This document shows positions 6,240 through 16,342 of a DNA stretch of 43,883 nt, piece by piece. This stretch comes from Hydrogenophaga sp. Its GTDB lineage: Bacteria; Pseudomonadota; Gammaproteobacteria; Burkholderiales; Burkholderiaceae_C. The DNA lies in the NCBI GenBank assembly GCA_030653975.1, contig JAURYH010000063.1:1-43883 (forward strand). The letters run 5' to 3'. A program made the translations under genes and the position numbers. Within the stretch, counting starts at the first letter, position 1, and the number at the start of each line of letters is the position of its first letter. Under the pieces are notes generated by a model. It saw nothing but the letters and a program-made list of their open reading frames with translations. It did no database searches and was not told where the DNA came from.

Positions 6240-7061
6240 TCAGGGCTCATGGGTCATGGCCTCGATCATTCCGACAACCGGCTGCAAACGGTGCTCCAGC
6301 TCGGCGAGCAGCGTCTGCTCCAGCTCGGTGTTGAAGCCCAGCAACCAGCGCAGGTCATGCGGGGTGTCGGACGCGGCGGCGGCCTGGCGCAGCGTCATGA
6401 ACCGCGCTCTGAGGAAATTGGGCAGGCCAACGAGCAAGCGTTGCTCGCGCCCGCCCAGCATTTCACCCAGCGCGGCGTCGAGCGCGGCGAGCTGGGCCAG
6501 ACGGGGCGTGCCTTGGGCCAGGGTCTGGCGCACGTGGCCGCGCAGCGCGTCCACGCTCATTTCCATGCGGCGCTGCTGGTCCTGGTAGCGCTGGAGGCAG
6601 AAGGTGAACTCGGTGTCGAGGTCGTCCGGGTCGGGCTGGTGGCGCGTGTCGCGCGTGGTGATGGACTGGCTGAGCACGGCGCGCACGCGCTCCAGCTCGG
6701 CCTGCAGCGCGGCGGCGCTGGTGTCCGGCCGACCGTTTGCGCGGGCGGCTTGCCGACCGGCGGCGGCGATGGCCGCGTGCGCCGAACTCAGGCTGATGGC
6801 GTCGGCCACGTGGAGCCACTGCCCCAGGCGCTCGGCCACGTCCTGCCGCGCCGCGTCACCGGGCGCAGCCGCCCCCGCAGGCAAGAAGCCCGCAAGCTGG
6901 CGCACCAGGGCGGCGGGTTGGGTGTGGAAGAAAGAACTGCGCAAAAAAACGGTCCCCAGCACCCCGCAGGGCGCCTGAGCGTGAAGGAAAACAGGGGGTT
7001 TGCCGGCCCGAACGGGGGGCTGGCGCCGGACCGGCCGACGGGCCGGGCGGCAGGCCGTCAT
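6240..7061 (-). CDS. DUF3348 family protein
   Basis: Up to 273 residues. From about residue 39 (LRSSFFHTQPAALVRQLAGF) it matches DUF3348 proteins: LGQWLHVADAISLSSAH, then ELERVRAVLSQSI, DTEFTFCLQRYQDQQRRMEM, LRGHVRQTLAQGTPRLAQLA and LLGFNTELEQTLLAELEHRL. It has no signal peptide or membrane helix and is mostly helical; the function is unknown. The only ATG gives a 37-residue Arg/Pro-rich lead that is probably not native. A GTG or TTG near residues 34-39 (about 6947-6962) may be the true start. First gene of the DUF3348-DUF802-OmpA-DUF2894 set, 182 bp before DUF802 with a repeat between. Confidence 0.75.
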   Translation of the reverse strand: MTACRPARRPVRRQPPVRAGKPPVFLHAQAPCGVLGTVFLRSSFFHTQPAALVRQLAGFLPAGAAAPGDAARQDVAERLGQWLHVADAISLSSAHAAIAAAGRQAARANGRPDTSAAALQAELERVRAVLSQSITTRDTRHQPDPDDLDTEFTFCLQRYQDQQRRMEMSVDALRGHVRQTLAQGTPRLAQLAALDAALGEMLGGREQRLLVGLPNFLRARFMTLRQAAAASDTPHDLRWLLGFNTELEQTLLAELEHRLQPVVGMIEAMTHEP

Positions 7062-7075
7062 TAGAAACCATCCGG

Positions 7076-7097
7076 CCGGCGGGTTTGTAACCGCCGG
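7076..7097. terminator. Hairpin after the glycerate kinase gene
   Basis: A 7-bp stem, CCGGCGG / CCGCCGG, with an 8-base AT-rich loop, lies 13 bp after the stop of ttuD on the minus strand and before the DUF3348 gene. No U-run follows, so it is a candidate for mRNA 3'-end formation only. Confidence 0.4.
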
Positions 7098-7109
7098 TCC
7101 GTGCCGGGT

Positions 7110-8441
7110 TCAGACCACCAGCACGGCGCGGAAATCGTTCACGTTGGTGTGCGTGGGTCCGGTGATGACCAGATCGCCGAGCGGTTCGAAATAACCGTAG
7201 GCGTCGTTGCGGGCCAGGTGGTCGCTGATCTTCAGGCCCAGCGCGGCGGCGCGGGCCAGGGTGTCGGGCGTGACCAGCGCGCCGGCGTTGTCTTCCACAC
7301 CGTCGATGCCGTCGGTGTCGGCGGCGAGCGCCCACACACCGGCCTGCCCGTCCAGTGCCTGGGCCAGACCCAGGCAGAACTCGCCGGCCCGGCCACCGCG
7401 GCCTTTTTTCTGGCCTTCGGCGCGTGGGCGCACCGTGACGGTGGTTTCGCCGCCGCTCAGGATGACGCAGGGTCTGGCGAAGCTGCTGCGGCCCAGCGCC
7501 GTGGAGCGCGCCAGCGCAGCGTGCACCTTGCCGACCTCGCGCGACTCGCCTTCGATCTCGTCGCTGAGCACCACGACGTTCAGGCCCAGGGCTCGCGCGG
7601 CGTCGGCGGCGGCGTCCAGGCTTTGCTGGGGGGTGGCGATCAGGTGCGTCTGGATGCCGGCGAGCGAGGCGCCACCCGGTTTGGGCGTTTCGAGCGCGCC
7701 GCTCTCCAGCTGCTGCCTGACGGCTTCAGGCACCTCGATGGCGTAGCGGCGCAGGATGTCCAGCGCTTCGGCGCAGGTGGACGCGTCGGCCACGGTGGGG
7801 CCGCTGGCGATCACGCTCACGTCGTCGCCCGGCACGTCGCTGATGGTGAGCGTGACCACGCGGGCCGGTGCGCAGGCGGCGGCGAGGCGCCCGCCCTTGA
7901 TGCGCGAGAGGTGCTTGCGCACGGTGTTCATCTCGCCGATGTGCGCGCCGCTGTCCAGCAGCTGGCGGTTGATGCGCTGCTTGTCTTCGAGCGTGAGGCC
8001 GTCGCAGGGCATGGTCAGCAACGACGAGCCGCCGCCGGAGATGAGGCACAACACGAGGTCGTCTTTGGTCAACCCCTGGGTCATTTGCAGGATGCGCTGC
8101 GCGGCTTCCAGCCCGGCAACGTCGGGCACGGGGTGCGCCGCTTCGACCACCTCGATGCGTTGCGGCAGGCCTTCGGGGCGCGGTGGGGTGTGGTGGTAGC
8201 GTGTGACGACCAGGCCCGAGAGGGGCGCGTCGGCCGGCCACAGCGCTTCCACCGCCTGCGCCATCGCGCCACCCGCCTTGCCGGCGCCGAGCACCAGGGT
8301 GCGGCCCTTGGGTGGTGGTGGCAGATGCGCGGCGGTGTTGTGCAGCGGCAGCGCGCGCTGCACGGCCACGTCGTACAGGTGGCGCAGCAGGGCGCGGGGG
8401 TTGGTCAGGCTGGGGGCGGTGGGGTTGGTGGCTTCGTTCAT
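7110..8441 (-). CDS. ttuD: Glycerate 2-kinase (MOFRL family)
   Basis: 443 residues. Phosphorylates D-glycerate from GlxR to 2-phosphoglycerate, feeding glycolysis. N-terminal DUF4147 domain with GRTLVLGAGKAGGAMAQAVE near residue 45, LCLISGGGSSLL near 135 and NTVRKHLSRIKGGRLA near 175. C-terminal MOFRL domain with CVILSGGETTVTV near 335, GRGGRAGEFCLGLA and ALAADTDGIDG. The length is usual for bacterial TtuD/GckA. The start at 8441 is MNEATNPTAPS; a longer ORF start lies inside a dispersed repeat. It is the last gene of gcl-hyi-glxR-ttuD, 171 bp after glxR with a repeat between, so its expression may be partly uncoupled. A tartrate-pathway role (TtuD) and a glyoxylate role are both possible; the neighbours favour glyoxylate. 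Confidence 0.92.
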   Translation of the reverse strand: MNEATNPTAPSLTNPRALLRHLYDVAVQRALPLHNTAAHLPPPPKGRTLVLGAGKAGGAMAQAVEALWPADAPLSGLVVTRYHHTPPRPEGLPQRIEVVEAAHPVPDVAGLEAAQRILQMTQGLTKDDLVLCLISGGGSSLLTMPCDGLTLEDKQRINRQLLDSGAHIGEMNTVRKHLSRIKGGRLAAACAPARVVTLTISDVPGDDVSVIASGPTVADASTCAEALDILRRYAIEVPEAVRQQLESGALETPKPGGASLAGIQTHLIATPQQSLDAAADAARALGLNVVVLSDEIEGESREVGKVHAALARSTALGRSSFARPCVILSGGETTVTVRPRAEGQKKGRGGRAGEFCLGLAQALDGQAGVWALAADTDGIDGVEDNAGALVTPDTLARAAALGLKISDHLARNDAYGYFEPLGDLVITGPTHTNVNDFRAVLVV

Positions 8442-8465
8442 GGTGGCGAGTTTACGAACTGCAGG

Positions 8466-8611
8466 CGTCTGGGGGGCTTGCCCCTTCCCCCGCTGGGGGA
8501 AGGTGGGGATGGGGGCTCTCTGCCAGCAAACCCTGTTTGTCGAAGTGAACCCATGGCGCACGTGCCCCCACCCCACCCCTGCCCTCCCCCAGGGGGAGGG
8601 AGCGAAGGCAC
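8466..8611. repeat. GC-rich dispersed repeats between glxR and ttuD
   Basis: Two opposing arms: CCCCTTCCCCCGCTGGGGGA with AGGTGGGGATGGGGGCT (about 8480-8519), and CACCCCTGCCCTCCCCCAGG with GGGAGGG (about 8573-8600). Same repeat class as at 2628-2732 and 6125-6236. It fills most of the gap between the two genes and could fold into a long stem. Confidence 0.7.
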
Positions 8612-8612
8612 T

Positions 8613-9521
8613 TCAGGCTGCGGGGGTGGGCGCGATCTGGTGATTCGCCATGAGCTCCAGACTGCGGCACAGCGCCGAATGGTCCAGCCCGGCCCAACCA
8701 TGCGCCGCACAGCTCTGCATCAGCTGCGCCGCGCTCGCCGTGTTCGGCAGGCTCACGCCCAGCTCCTTCGCGCCCTGCAGCGCGAGGTTCAGGTCCTTCT
8801 GGTGCAGTTCGATGCGAAAGCCGGGGTTGAACGTGCGCTGGACCATGCGCTCGCCGTGCACCTCCAGGATGCGGCTGGCCGCGAAACCGCCCATCAGCGC
8901 CTGGCGCACCCTGGCCGGGTCGGCGCCGGCCTTGCTGGCGAACAGCAGGGCCTCGGCCACGGCCTCGATGTTGAGCGCCACGATGATCTGGTTGGCCACC
9001 TTGGTGGTCTGCCCGTCGCCGTTGCCGCCCACCAGGGTGATGTTCTTGCCCATGGCGTCGAACAGCGGCTTCACGCGCTCAAAAGCCGCGGCCGGCCCGC
9101 CGACCATGATGGTCAGGCTGCCGGCCTTGGCGCCCAACTCGCCACCGCTGACCGGTGCGTCCAGGTAGTCGCAGCCCAGCGCATTGATCTGCCGCGCAAA
9201 CTGCTGGGTGGCCATGGGGCTGATGGAACTCATGTCCACAACCGTCTTGCCAGCCGACAGGCCCTTCGCCACGCCGGTGTCGCCGAACAGCACGTCCAGC
9301 ACATGCGGCGTGTCGGGCACCATGGTGATGATCACGTCGGCGCGCTTGGCCACCCCGGTGGCGTTGGTGCAGACGGTCGCGCCCTGCTCCGCCAGTGCCG
9401 CCGGGATCTTGCTGCGGCTGCTGACGAACAGCTGGTGCCCGGCCTGGATGAGGTTCAGCGCCATGGGCGTGCCCATGATGCCCAGGCCGATGAAGCCGAC
9501 TTTTTGGCCGCTCTTGGTCAT
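8613..9521 (-). CDS. glxR: Tartronate semialdehyde reductase (2-hydroxy-3-oxopropionate reductase)
   Basis: 302 residues. NAD(P)H-dependent reduction of tartronate semialdehyde to D-glycerate. N-terminal Rossmann fold with VGFIGLGIMGTPMALNLIQA at about 8-27, the beta-hydroxyacid dehydrogenase substrate motif DAPVSGGELGAKAGSLTIMV near 125, and the catalytic lysine helix GNGDGQTTKVANQIIVALNI near 170. A C-terminal helical domain includes FRIELHQKDLNLAL. The length is typical (about 295-300). The start at 9521 is MTKSGQKVGF; the longer ORF would extend through a dispersed repeat and lacks family similarity. Third gene of the gcl operon, downstream of hyi. Confidence 0.93.
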   Translation of the reverse strand: MTKSGQKVGFIGLGIMGTPMALNLIQAGHQLFVSSRSKIPAALAEQGATVCTNATGVAKRADVIITMVPDTPHVLDVLFGDTGVAKGLSAGKTVVDMSSISPMATQQFARQINALGCDYLDAPVSGGELGAKAGSLTIMVGGPAAAFERVKPLFDAMGKNITLVGGNGDGQTTKVANQIIVALNIEAVAEALLFASKAGADPARVRQALMGGFAASRILEVHGERMVQRTFNPGFRIELHQKDLNLALQGAKELGVSLPNTASAAQLMQSCAAHGWAGLDHSALCRSLELMANHQIAPTPAA

Positions 9522-9574
9522 GTCGAGGTTCCTTTGCTGGTGAGGTCGATCGGTATCGCCGGGAGCATCGCGGA

Positions 9575-9645
9575 ACCGGCTTTGCCGGGCCGCCGATGCT
9601 GCCCCCTTGAGGGGGTGACGCCGCAGGCGGTGCGGGTGGGTGTGT
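9575..9645. repeat. Dispersed GC-rich repeat between hyi and glxR
   Basis: Contains CCGGCTTTGCCGGGCCGC, then TGCCCCCTTGAGGGGGTGAC and GCCGCAGGCGG. Related copies lie at 16342-16435, 25815-25887 and 28860-29092. It forms several consecutive small hairpins and fills most of the hyi-glxR gap. Confidence 0.7.
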
Positions 9646-9646
9646 T

Positions 9647-10444
9647 TCAGAGTCCCTGTCCATGCGCGGCGATCCAGCCCAGGCCGCGGTCGGTGCCACC
9701 CGGCGTCGGGTCCTTGGGCTTGTATTCGCAGCCGATCCATCCGCTGTAGCCCAGCGCGTCGATGTGGTCGAAGAGGTTCTTGTGATGGATCTCGCCGGTG
9801 CCGGGTTCGTGGCGACCGGGCGTATCGGCGAGTTGCATGTGGGCGATGCGCGGCAGCAGGTCCTGGATGGTGTTGCACAGCTCGCCTTCCATGCGCTGCG
9901 CGTGGTAGATGTCGTACTGCAGGAACACGTTGTCGGCACCCACCTCGTCCATCAGCGCGATCGCCTGGCGCGGGCGGCTGACGAAATAGCCTGGCATGTC
10001 GAAGGTGTTGATGGGCTCGATCAGCAGCGGCAAGCCGAGCTTCCTGGCCTCGGCCGCGGCATGGCGCACATTGCCCACCCAGGTGGCGCGCGCCTGCGCC
10101 TCGCTCACACCCGCCGGCACCAGCCCGGCCATGCAGTGCCAGCGCTGCACGCCGATCACCGGCGCGTATTCGGCGGCCCGGGTCACGCTGGCGCGGAACT
10201 CGTCTTCGCGCCCGGGGATGCAGGCCAGGCCGCGCTCGCCCGCGGCCCAGTCGCCGGGCGGCAGGTTGTGCAGCACGAGTACGAGCTGGTTTGCTTTCAG
10301 CAGCTGTGCGATGGTTTCAGCCGGATGGTCGTAGGGGAACAGGAACTCCACGGCCTTGAAGCCCGCTTTCGATGCGGCTTCAAAGCGGTCGAGGAACGGC
10401 AGCTCGTTCCAGAGCATGGTGAGGTTGGCGGCAAAGCGGGGCAT
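9647..10444 (-). CDS. hyi: Hydroxypyruvate isomerase
   Basis: 265 residues, single TIM-barrel domain of the AP endonuclease 2/xylose-isomerase-like superfamily. Interconverts hydroxypyruvate and tartronate semialdehyde beside Gcl. Signatures: MPRFAANLTMLWNELPFLDR at the N-terminus, VEFLFPYDHPAE near 33, LLIEPINTFDMPGYF near 140 with the metal-binding Glu, FLQYDIYHAQRMEGEL near 177, and GEIHHKNLFDHIDALGYSGW followed by IGCEYKP near 222-245. The length is typical (258-265). It starts 17 bp after the gcl stop, so it is co-transcribed. The order gcl-hyi-glxR is the classic glyoxylate carboligase operon. Confidence 0.93.
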   Translation of the reverse strand: MPRFAANLTMLWNELPFLDRFEAASKAGFKAVEFLFPYDHPAETIAQLLKANQLVLVLHNLPPGDWAAGERGLACIPGREDEFRASVTRAAEYAPVIGVQRWHCMAGLVPAGVSEAQARATWVGNVRHAAAEARKLGLPLLIEPINTFDMPGYFVSRPRQAIALMDEVGADNVFLQYDIYHAQRMEGELCNTIQDLLPRIAHMQLADTPGRHEPGTGEIHHKNLFDHIDALGYSGWIGCEYKPKDPTPGGTDRGLGWIAAHGQGL

Positions 10445-10461
10445 GTTCGTTCTCTTTCAGT

Positions 10462-12252
<1,791 letters not shown>

Positions 12253-12376
12253 GTGAGTCTCCAATCGGTTCAAGAACTGGAGCCGATGCTATGGAGTGCA
12301 GTCCGTTTTGAGAATGCCACTGACGGTACTTTGATTCGATACGCCAGGTATGCAATCCTGCGGATAACATGCGCGC
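12253..12376. promoter_or_regulatory. Divergent gcl / LysR promoter region
   Basis: 124 bp between divergent genes, clearly richer in AT than its flanks. It holds an inverted repeat ATAC-GCCAG-GTAT at 12339-12351, 26 bp before the LysR start, a plausible LysR contact site although the spacing is not the canonical T-N11-A. GGAGACTC before gcl is its ribosome-binding site. Promoter boxes cannot be assigned with confidence. Confidence 0.5.
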
Positions 12377-13282
12377 ATGGACCGCTACAAGGAAATCGAA
12401 GCCTTCGTGATGGTGATGGAACACGGCAGCCTGGCCGCGGCCGCGCTGCACGCGGGCATCACCCCGGTGATGATGGGCCGGCGCATCGACGCGCTGGAGA
12501 AGCGCCTGGGCACGCAGCTGATCCACCGCTCCACCCGGCGGCTGGCGCTGACCGAACAGGGCGCGCGTTTTCTGGACGAATGCCGCGCGCTGCTGGCGCA
12601 GTGGGCGCAGGCCGAAGCCACGGTGTCGGCGCAGAAACACAGCGCCAGCGGGCACCTGGTGGTGTCGGCCCCGGCGGCGTTCGGGCGGTTGCACGTGGCG
12701 CCGCACGCGGCGGCGTTTCTGAAGGCCAACCCGGCCGTAAAGCTCTCGTTCAACCTGACCGACCGCGTGGTCGATCTGGTGCGCGAGGGCTACGACATGG
12801 GCATCCGCATCGGGGGCGTGATCGACCCGAACTTCGTGGCGATCAAGCTCGCCACGAACCAGCGCGTGGTCTGCGGCACACCGGCCTACTTCCGCAAGCA
12901 CGGCAAGCCGCAAACGCTGGACGACCTGAAGGCCCACAACTGCCTGGCCTTCAACCTGCAGGGCGGGCAGCAGCGCGGCTGGTATTTCCAGCAGGACGGC
13001 AAGACGGTGACGGTGCGTGTGGACGGCAACCTGGACTGCAACGACGGCGAGCTGCTGCACCGCTGGGTGAGCGAAGGCATGGGCCTGGGCTGGCGCAGCA
13101 CCTGGGAGATCCAGGCGCAGCTGCAGCGCGGCGAACTGTTGACCGTGCTCGATCAATTCGCGCTGCCCGCCTACGACATCCTGGCCGTGTACCCGCAGCA
13201 AAGGCACCTTCCCGCGAAGGTACGGCTTTTCATCGAGCACCTGAAGAAGGTGTATTCACGTTCCGGTTACTGGTTGAAATGA
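12377..13282 (+). CDS. LysR-family transcriptional regulator
   Basis: 301 residues. N-terminal winged helix-turn-helix (about 1-60): MDRYKEIEAFVMVMEHGSLA and GRRIDALEKRLGTQLIHRST. The C-terminal periplasmic-binding-like effector domain (about 90-295) has SGHLVVSAPAAFGRLHVAPH, LTDRVVDLVREGYDMGIRIG and GEGMGLG-type elements. Of the CrgA/DsdC-like 'aromatic/glyoxylate operon' LysR type common in Burkholderiales. It is divergent from gcl and its stop is 1 bp from the start of the 8-oxoguanine deaminase gene, so it probably controls both glyoxylate use and oxopurine deamination. The effector is unknown; glyoxylate, allantoin or a purine would be sensible guesses. Confidence 0.88.
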   Translation: MDRYKEIEAFVMVMEHGSLAAAALHAGITPVMMGRRIDALEKRLGTQLIHRSTRRLALTEQGARFLDECRALLAQWAQAEATVSAQKHSASGHLVVSAPAAFGRLHVAPHAAAFLKANPAVKLSFNLTDRVVDLVREGYDMGIRIGGVIDPNFVAIKLATNQRVVCGTPAYFRKHGKPQTLDDLKAHNCLAFNLQGGQQRGWYFQQDGKTVTVRVDGNLDCNDGELLHRWVSEGMGLGWRSTWEIQAQLQRGELLTVLDQFALPAYDILAVYPQQRHLPAKVRLFIEHLKKVYSRSGYWLK

Positions 13283-13283
13283 C

Positions 13284-14738
13284 ATGGACACCCTGCTGAT
13301 CCACAACGCCACCTGCATCGCCACCTTCGACCACGCTGACCCATCAAAAGGTCGCGAGATCAAAGACGCTTCGCTGTTCGTGAGCGACAACGTGATCGAG
13401 TGGATCGGCCCCAGCACCGAGCTGCCGCGCGCACTGCTCGAATCGGCGGGAGAAACCATTGACGCACGCGGCCACCTGGTCATGCCCGGCCTGGTGAACA
13501 CGCACCACCACATGTACCAGAGCCTCACGCGGGCCATACCGGGCGTGCAGGACGCCGAACTCTTCAGCTGGCTGCGCGGTCTGTACCCGATCTGGGCCGG
13601 TCTCACGCCCGAGATGGTGCAGGTCTCGACCCAGGTGGCGATGGCCGAACTGCTGCTCAGCGGCTGCACCACCAGCAGCGACCACCTCTACATCTACCCC
13701 AACGGGGTGCGGCTGGAAGACAGCATCGAAGCCGCGCAGCAGATCGGCATGCGCTTTCTGGCCACCCGCGGCAGCATGAGCGTGGGCCAGTCTCAAGGTG
13801 GCCTGCCGCCGGACCGCGTGGTCGAAGCCGAAGACGCGATCCTGAAAGACAGCCAGCGCCTGATCGAGACCTGGCACAGCGCGGACCACGGCGCCATGCT
13901 GCAGATCGCGCTGGCGCCGTGTTCACCGTTTTCGGTGAGCCCCACGCTCATGAAGCAGAGCGCCGAACTCGCGCGCAGCTTCAAGGGCCAGGGCGTGCGC
14001 CTGCACACCCACCTGGCCGAGAATCACCACGACATCGTCTACAGCCGCGAGAAGTTCAACAAGACCCCGGCGCAGTACGCGCAGGAGCTGGGCTGGCTGG
14101 GCGAGGACGTCTGGCACGCGCACTGCGTCAAGCTCGACGACGAAGGCATTTCGCTGTTCGCCGCCAGCCGCACCGGTGTGGCGCACTGCCCCTGCAGCAA
14201 CATGCGGCTGGCCTCCGGCATCGCCCCCATCCGCCGCATGCTCAACGCCGGCGTGCCGGTGGGCCTGGGGGTGGACGGCAGCGCCAGCAACGACGCTGCG
14301 CACATGGTCAACGAAGCGCGCCAGGCCCTGCTGCTCGCGCGCGTGGGCCGCGCACTGCAACCGCCCGAAACCCGCGACGGCAAGACCTTCTTCGGCTGCG
14401 ACCTCGGCCCGGCCGAGATGACGGCGCGCGATGCGCTGCACATCGCCACGCGCGGCGGGGCTCAGGTGCTGGGGCGACGGGACATCGGCCACCTGTCGGT
14501 CGGCATGTGCGCCGACTTCGCGCTGTTCGACCTGCGCACGCTGGGCTTTGCCGGCGGCGCGGTGCACGACCCGGTGGCCAGCCTGCTGCTCTGCGCCAGT
14601 CCGCCCGCGGCCTACACCATCGTCAATGGCCGCGTGGTGGTGCGTGAAGGCCAGCTCACCACCGTGGACCTGGGGCCGCTGGTGGAGCGGCACAACCGGC
14701 TGGCCAGGGCTTTGACCGAAGCGACACGCCTGGCCTGA
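13284..14738 (+). CDS. 8-oxoguanine deaminase (amidohydrolase family)
   Basis: 484 residues. Amidohydrolase-superfamily Zn enzyme of the TRZ/ATZ group, expected to deaminate 8-oxoguanine to urate. Motifs in order: LVMPGLVNTHHHMYQSLTRA near 62-82 (HxH metal pair), SGCTTSSDHLYIYPNG near 127, VRLHTHLAENHHD near 238 (metal His), VWHAHCVKLDDEG near 273 and VGLGVDGSASNDAAHMVNEA near 327 (catalytic Asp). C-terminal beta-sandwich with MCADFALFDL. The NTHHHMYQ and DGSASND variants and the length fit the 8-oxoguanine deaminase branch better than atrazine or guanine deaminases. It directly follows the LysR gene (1-bp gap) and supplies urate for the PuuD route. The annotation of substrate is family inference. 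Confidence 0.85.
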   Translation: MDTLLIHNATCIATFDHADPSKGREIKDASLFVSDNVIEWIGPSTELPRALLESAGETIDARGHLVMPGLVNTHHHMYQSLTRAIPGVQDAELFSWLRGLYPIWAGLTPEMVQVSTQVAMAELLLSGCTTSSDHLYIYPNGVRLEDSIEAAQQIGMRFLATRGSMSVGQSQGGLPPDRVVEAEDAILKDSQRLIETWHSADHGAMLQIALAPCSPFSVSPTLMKQSAELARSFKGQGVRLHTHLAENHHDIVYSREKFNKTPAQYAQELGWLGEDVWHAHCVKLDDEGISLFAASRTGVAHCPCSNMRLASGIAPIRRMLNAGVPVGLGVDGSASNDAAHMVNEARQALLLARVGRALQPPETRDGKTFFGCDLGPAEMTARDALHIATRGGAQVLGRRDIGHLSVGMCADFALFDLRTLGFAGGAVHDPVASLLLCASPPAAYTIVNGRVVVREGQLTTVDLGPLVERHNRLARALTEATRLA

Positions 14739-14752
14739 GCCGCTGCGGGACA

Positions 14753-16342
14753 ATGGGCCCGATGACCCCCTCCCACTCCATCTGGAGCCCCCTGCGACAG
14801 CCCGCTTTCCGCGGGCTGTGGCTTTGCGGCGCCGTCTTTTTCATCGGCGCGGGCATGCAGACCATGGCGGCGGCCTGGCTCATGATCGAGCTCACGGGTT
14901 CGTCCTTCCTCGCCGCGCTGGTGCAGACGGCCGTGTTCCTGCCGATGTTCCTGCTGGCGCTGCCCGCGGGCGTGCTGGCCGACACCACCGACCGCCGCCG
15001 CCTGATCTCGGGCGCGCTGATCGCGCAGGTGGTCGCCTGCGTGCTGCTGGCCGGGCTGGTGCTCGGCGGCTGGGGTGGGCCGGCCTCGGTGCTGTTCCTG
15101 GTCTTCGTGTGCGGCTGCTGCACCGCCGTGCTGACGCCGGCATGGAACTCGTCGGTGGTCGACCCGGTGCCGCGCGACGAATGGCCGCAGGCGATCACGG
15201 CCATCGGCATCGCCTACAACGCGGCGCGCGCCATCGGCCCCACGCTGGCCGGCCTGCTGTTTGCAATGCTCGGCGCGGGCTGGGTGTTCGTGGTCACGGT
15301 GTTCACCACGGGGGTGATGTGGGAGTCGATCCGCCGCTGGCCGCCGAAGGCGCACCCGCCCTCGCGCCTGCCGGCCGAACGCCTCTGGGGCGGCACGCTG
15401 AGCGGCCTGCGCTTCGCCTGGCACTCGCGCATCATCCTGGCGCAGCTGGTGCGCGTGATGGCCTACAGCGCGGCGGGCTCGGCGCTGTGGGCGCTGCTGC
15501 CGGTGATCGCGCAGCGCCAGCTCGGCACCGGCGCGCAGGGCTTCGGTCTGCTGATGGGCTGCATGGGCACCGGCGCGGTGGCCTCGGGCCTGGTGATCGG
15601 CCGCCTGCGCAGCCGCTTCGGGCTCGACGCCATCATCGCCGCGGCATGTGTGGCGTTTGCCGCCGTCATGCTGCTGGCCGCCTGGGTGCGTGTGCCGCTG
15701 CTGGTGTACGCCGCCATGGGTGTGGGCGGCGCGGCCTGGATGGCGGCCATGTCCACCTTCAACACCGCCACCCAGGCCAGCGCCCCGCCCTGGGTGCGCT
15801 CGCGCGCGGTAGCGCTGCACATCGTGGCCTCGCTGGGCGCGTTCGCCATCGGCTCGGCGTTCTGGGGCGCGGTGTCCGACATCGCCGGCCTCAGGACCGC
15901 GCTGGTGGCCGCCGGGGCCCTGATGGCCGCCGGCCTGCTGCTGGCGCGCCCGTTCCCGCTGCGTGTGGGCGAGGCGCACGAGGTGACCCAGGGCACGCCG
16001 TGGGACGAGCTGTTTGTGAACGACGAGCCCAGCCCCGAGGCCGGCCCGGTGGCCGTGGAAGTGGGCTACCGCATCCGCGCGGGGGAAGACAAGGCCTTCC
16101 TCGACACCATCAGCCGCATGAAGGCGCCGCGCCGCCGCGACGGTGCCACCTTCTGGCGCATCTACCGGGACCTGGGCGAACCCTCGCGCTACGTCGAACG
16201 GTTCATCGTCACCTCGTGGGCCGACTACCTGCACCAGCGCGCTCGCGCCACCGTGGCCGACCACGCGCTCGAAGCCGAGGTGCGGGAGTTCCTGGCGCCC
16301 GGCGAGAGTGCGCACATGTCGCACTACATCGCAGAGAGGTGA
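14753..16342 (+). CDS. MFS transporter with C-terminal ABM-like domain
   Basis: 529 residues. Residues about 10-400 form a 12-helix major facilitator of the MFS_3 (enterobactin-exporter-like) family, with LADTTDRRRLISGALIAQVV as the loop 2-3 motif. Residues about 425-529 are soluble: VAVEVGYRIRAGEDKAFLDT, then RRRDGATFWRIYRDLGEPSR and YVERFIVTSWADYLHQRARA. These resemble a dimeric alpha/beta-barrel (antibiotic-monooxygenase-like) fold, a fusion known in this transporter branch. It probably exports a small organic molecule; the substrate is unknown. Either ATG (14753 or 14762) could start it. It lies 14 bp after the 8-oxoguanine deaminase gene, so co-transcription is possible. Confidence 0.8.
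   Translation: MGPMTPSHSIWSPLRQPAFRGLWLCGAVFFIGAGMQTMAAAWLMIELTGSSFLAALVQTAVFLPMFLLALPAGVLADTTDRRRLISGALIAQVVACVLLAGLVLGGWGGPASVLFLVFVCGCCTAVLTPAWNSSVVDPVPRDEWPQAITAIGIAYNAARAIGPTLAGLLFAMLGAGWVFVVTVFTTGVMWESIRRWPPKAHPPSRLPAERLWGGTLSGLRFAWHSRIILAQLVRVMAYSAAGSALWALLPVIAQRQLGTGAQGFGLLMGCMGTGAVASGLVIGRLRSRFGLDAIIAAACVAFAAVMLLAAWVRVPLLVYAAMGVGGAAWMAAMSTFNTATQASAPPWVRSRAVALHIVASLGAFAIGSAFWGAVSDIAGLRTALVAAGALMAAGLLLARPFPLRVGEAHEVTQGTPWDELFVNDEPSPEAGPVAVEVGYRIRAGEDKAFLDTISRMKAPRRRDGATFWRIYRDLGEPSRYVERFIVTSWADYLHQRARATVADHALEAEVREFLAPGESAHMSHYIAER

Noticed and set aside
2230..7061. Calling the DUF802 cluster a Zorya system
   Set aside because: The ZorA/ZorB-like layout is real, but no ZorC, ZorD or ZorE-type effector is seen, so it is reported only as Zorya-like in architecture.
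7101..9749. 882-codon plus-strand frame over ttuD and glxR
   Set aside because: Antisense shadow of two well-recognised enzymes, with no family resemblance of its own.
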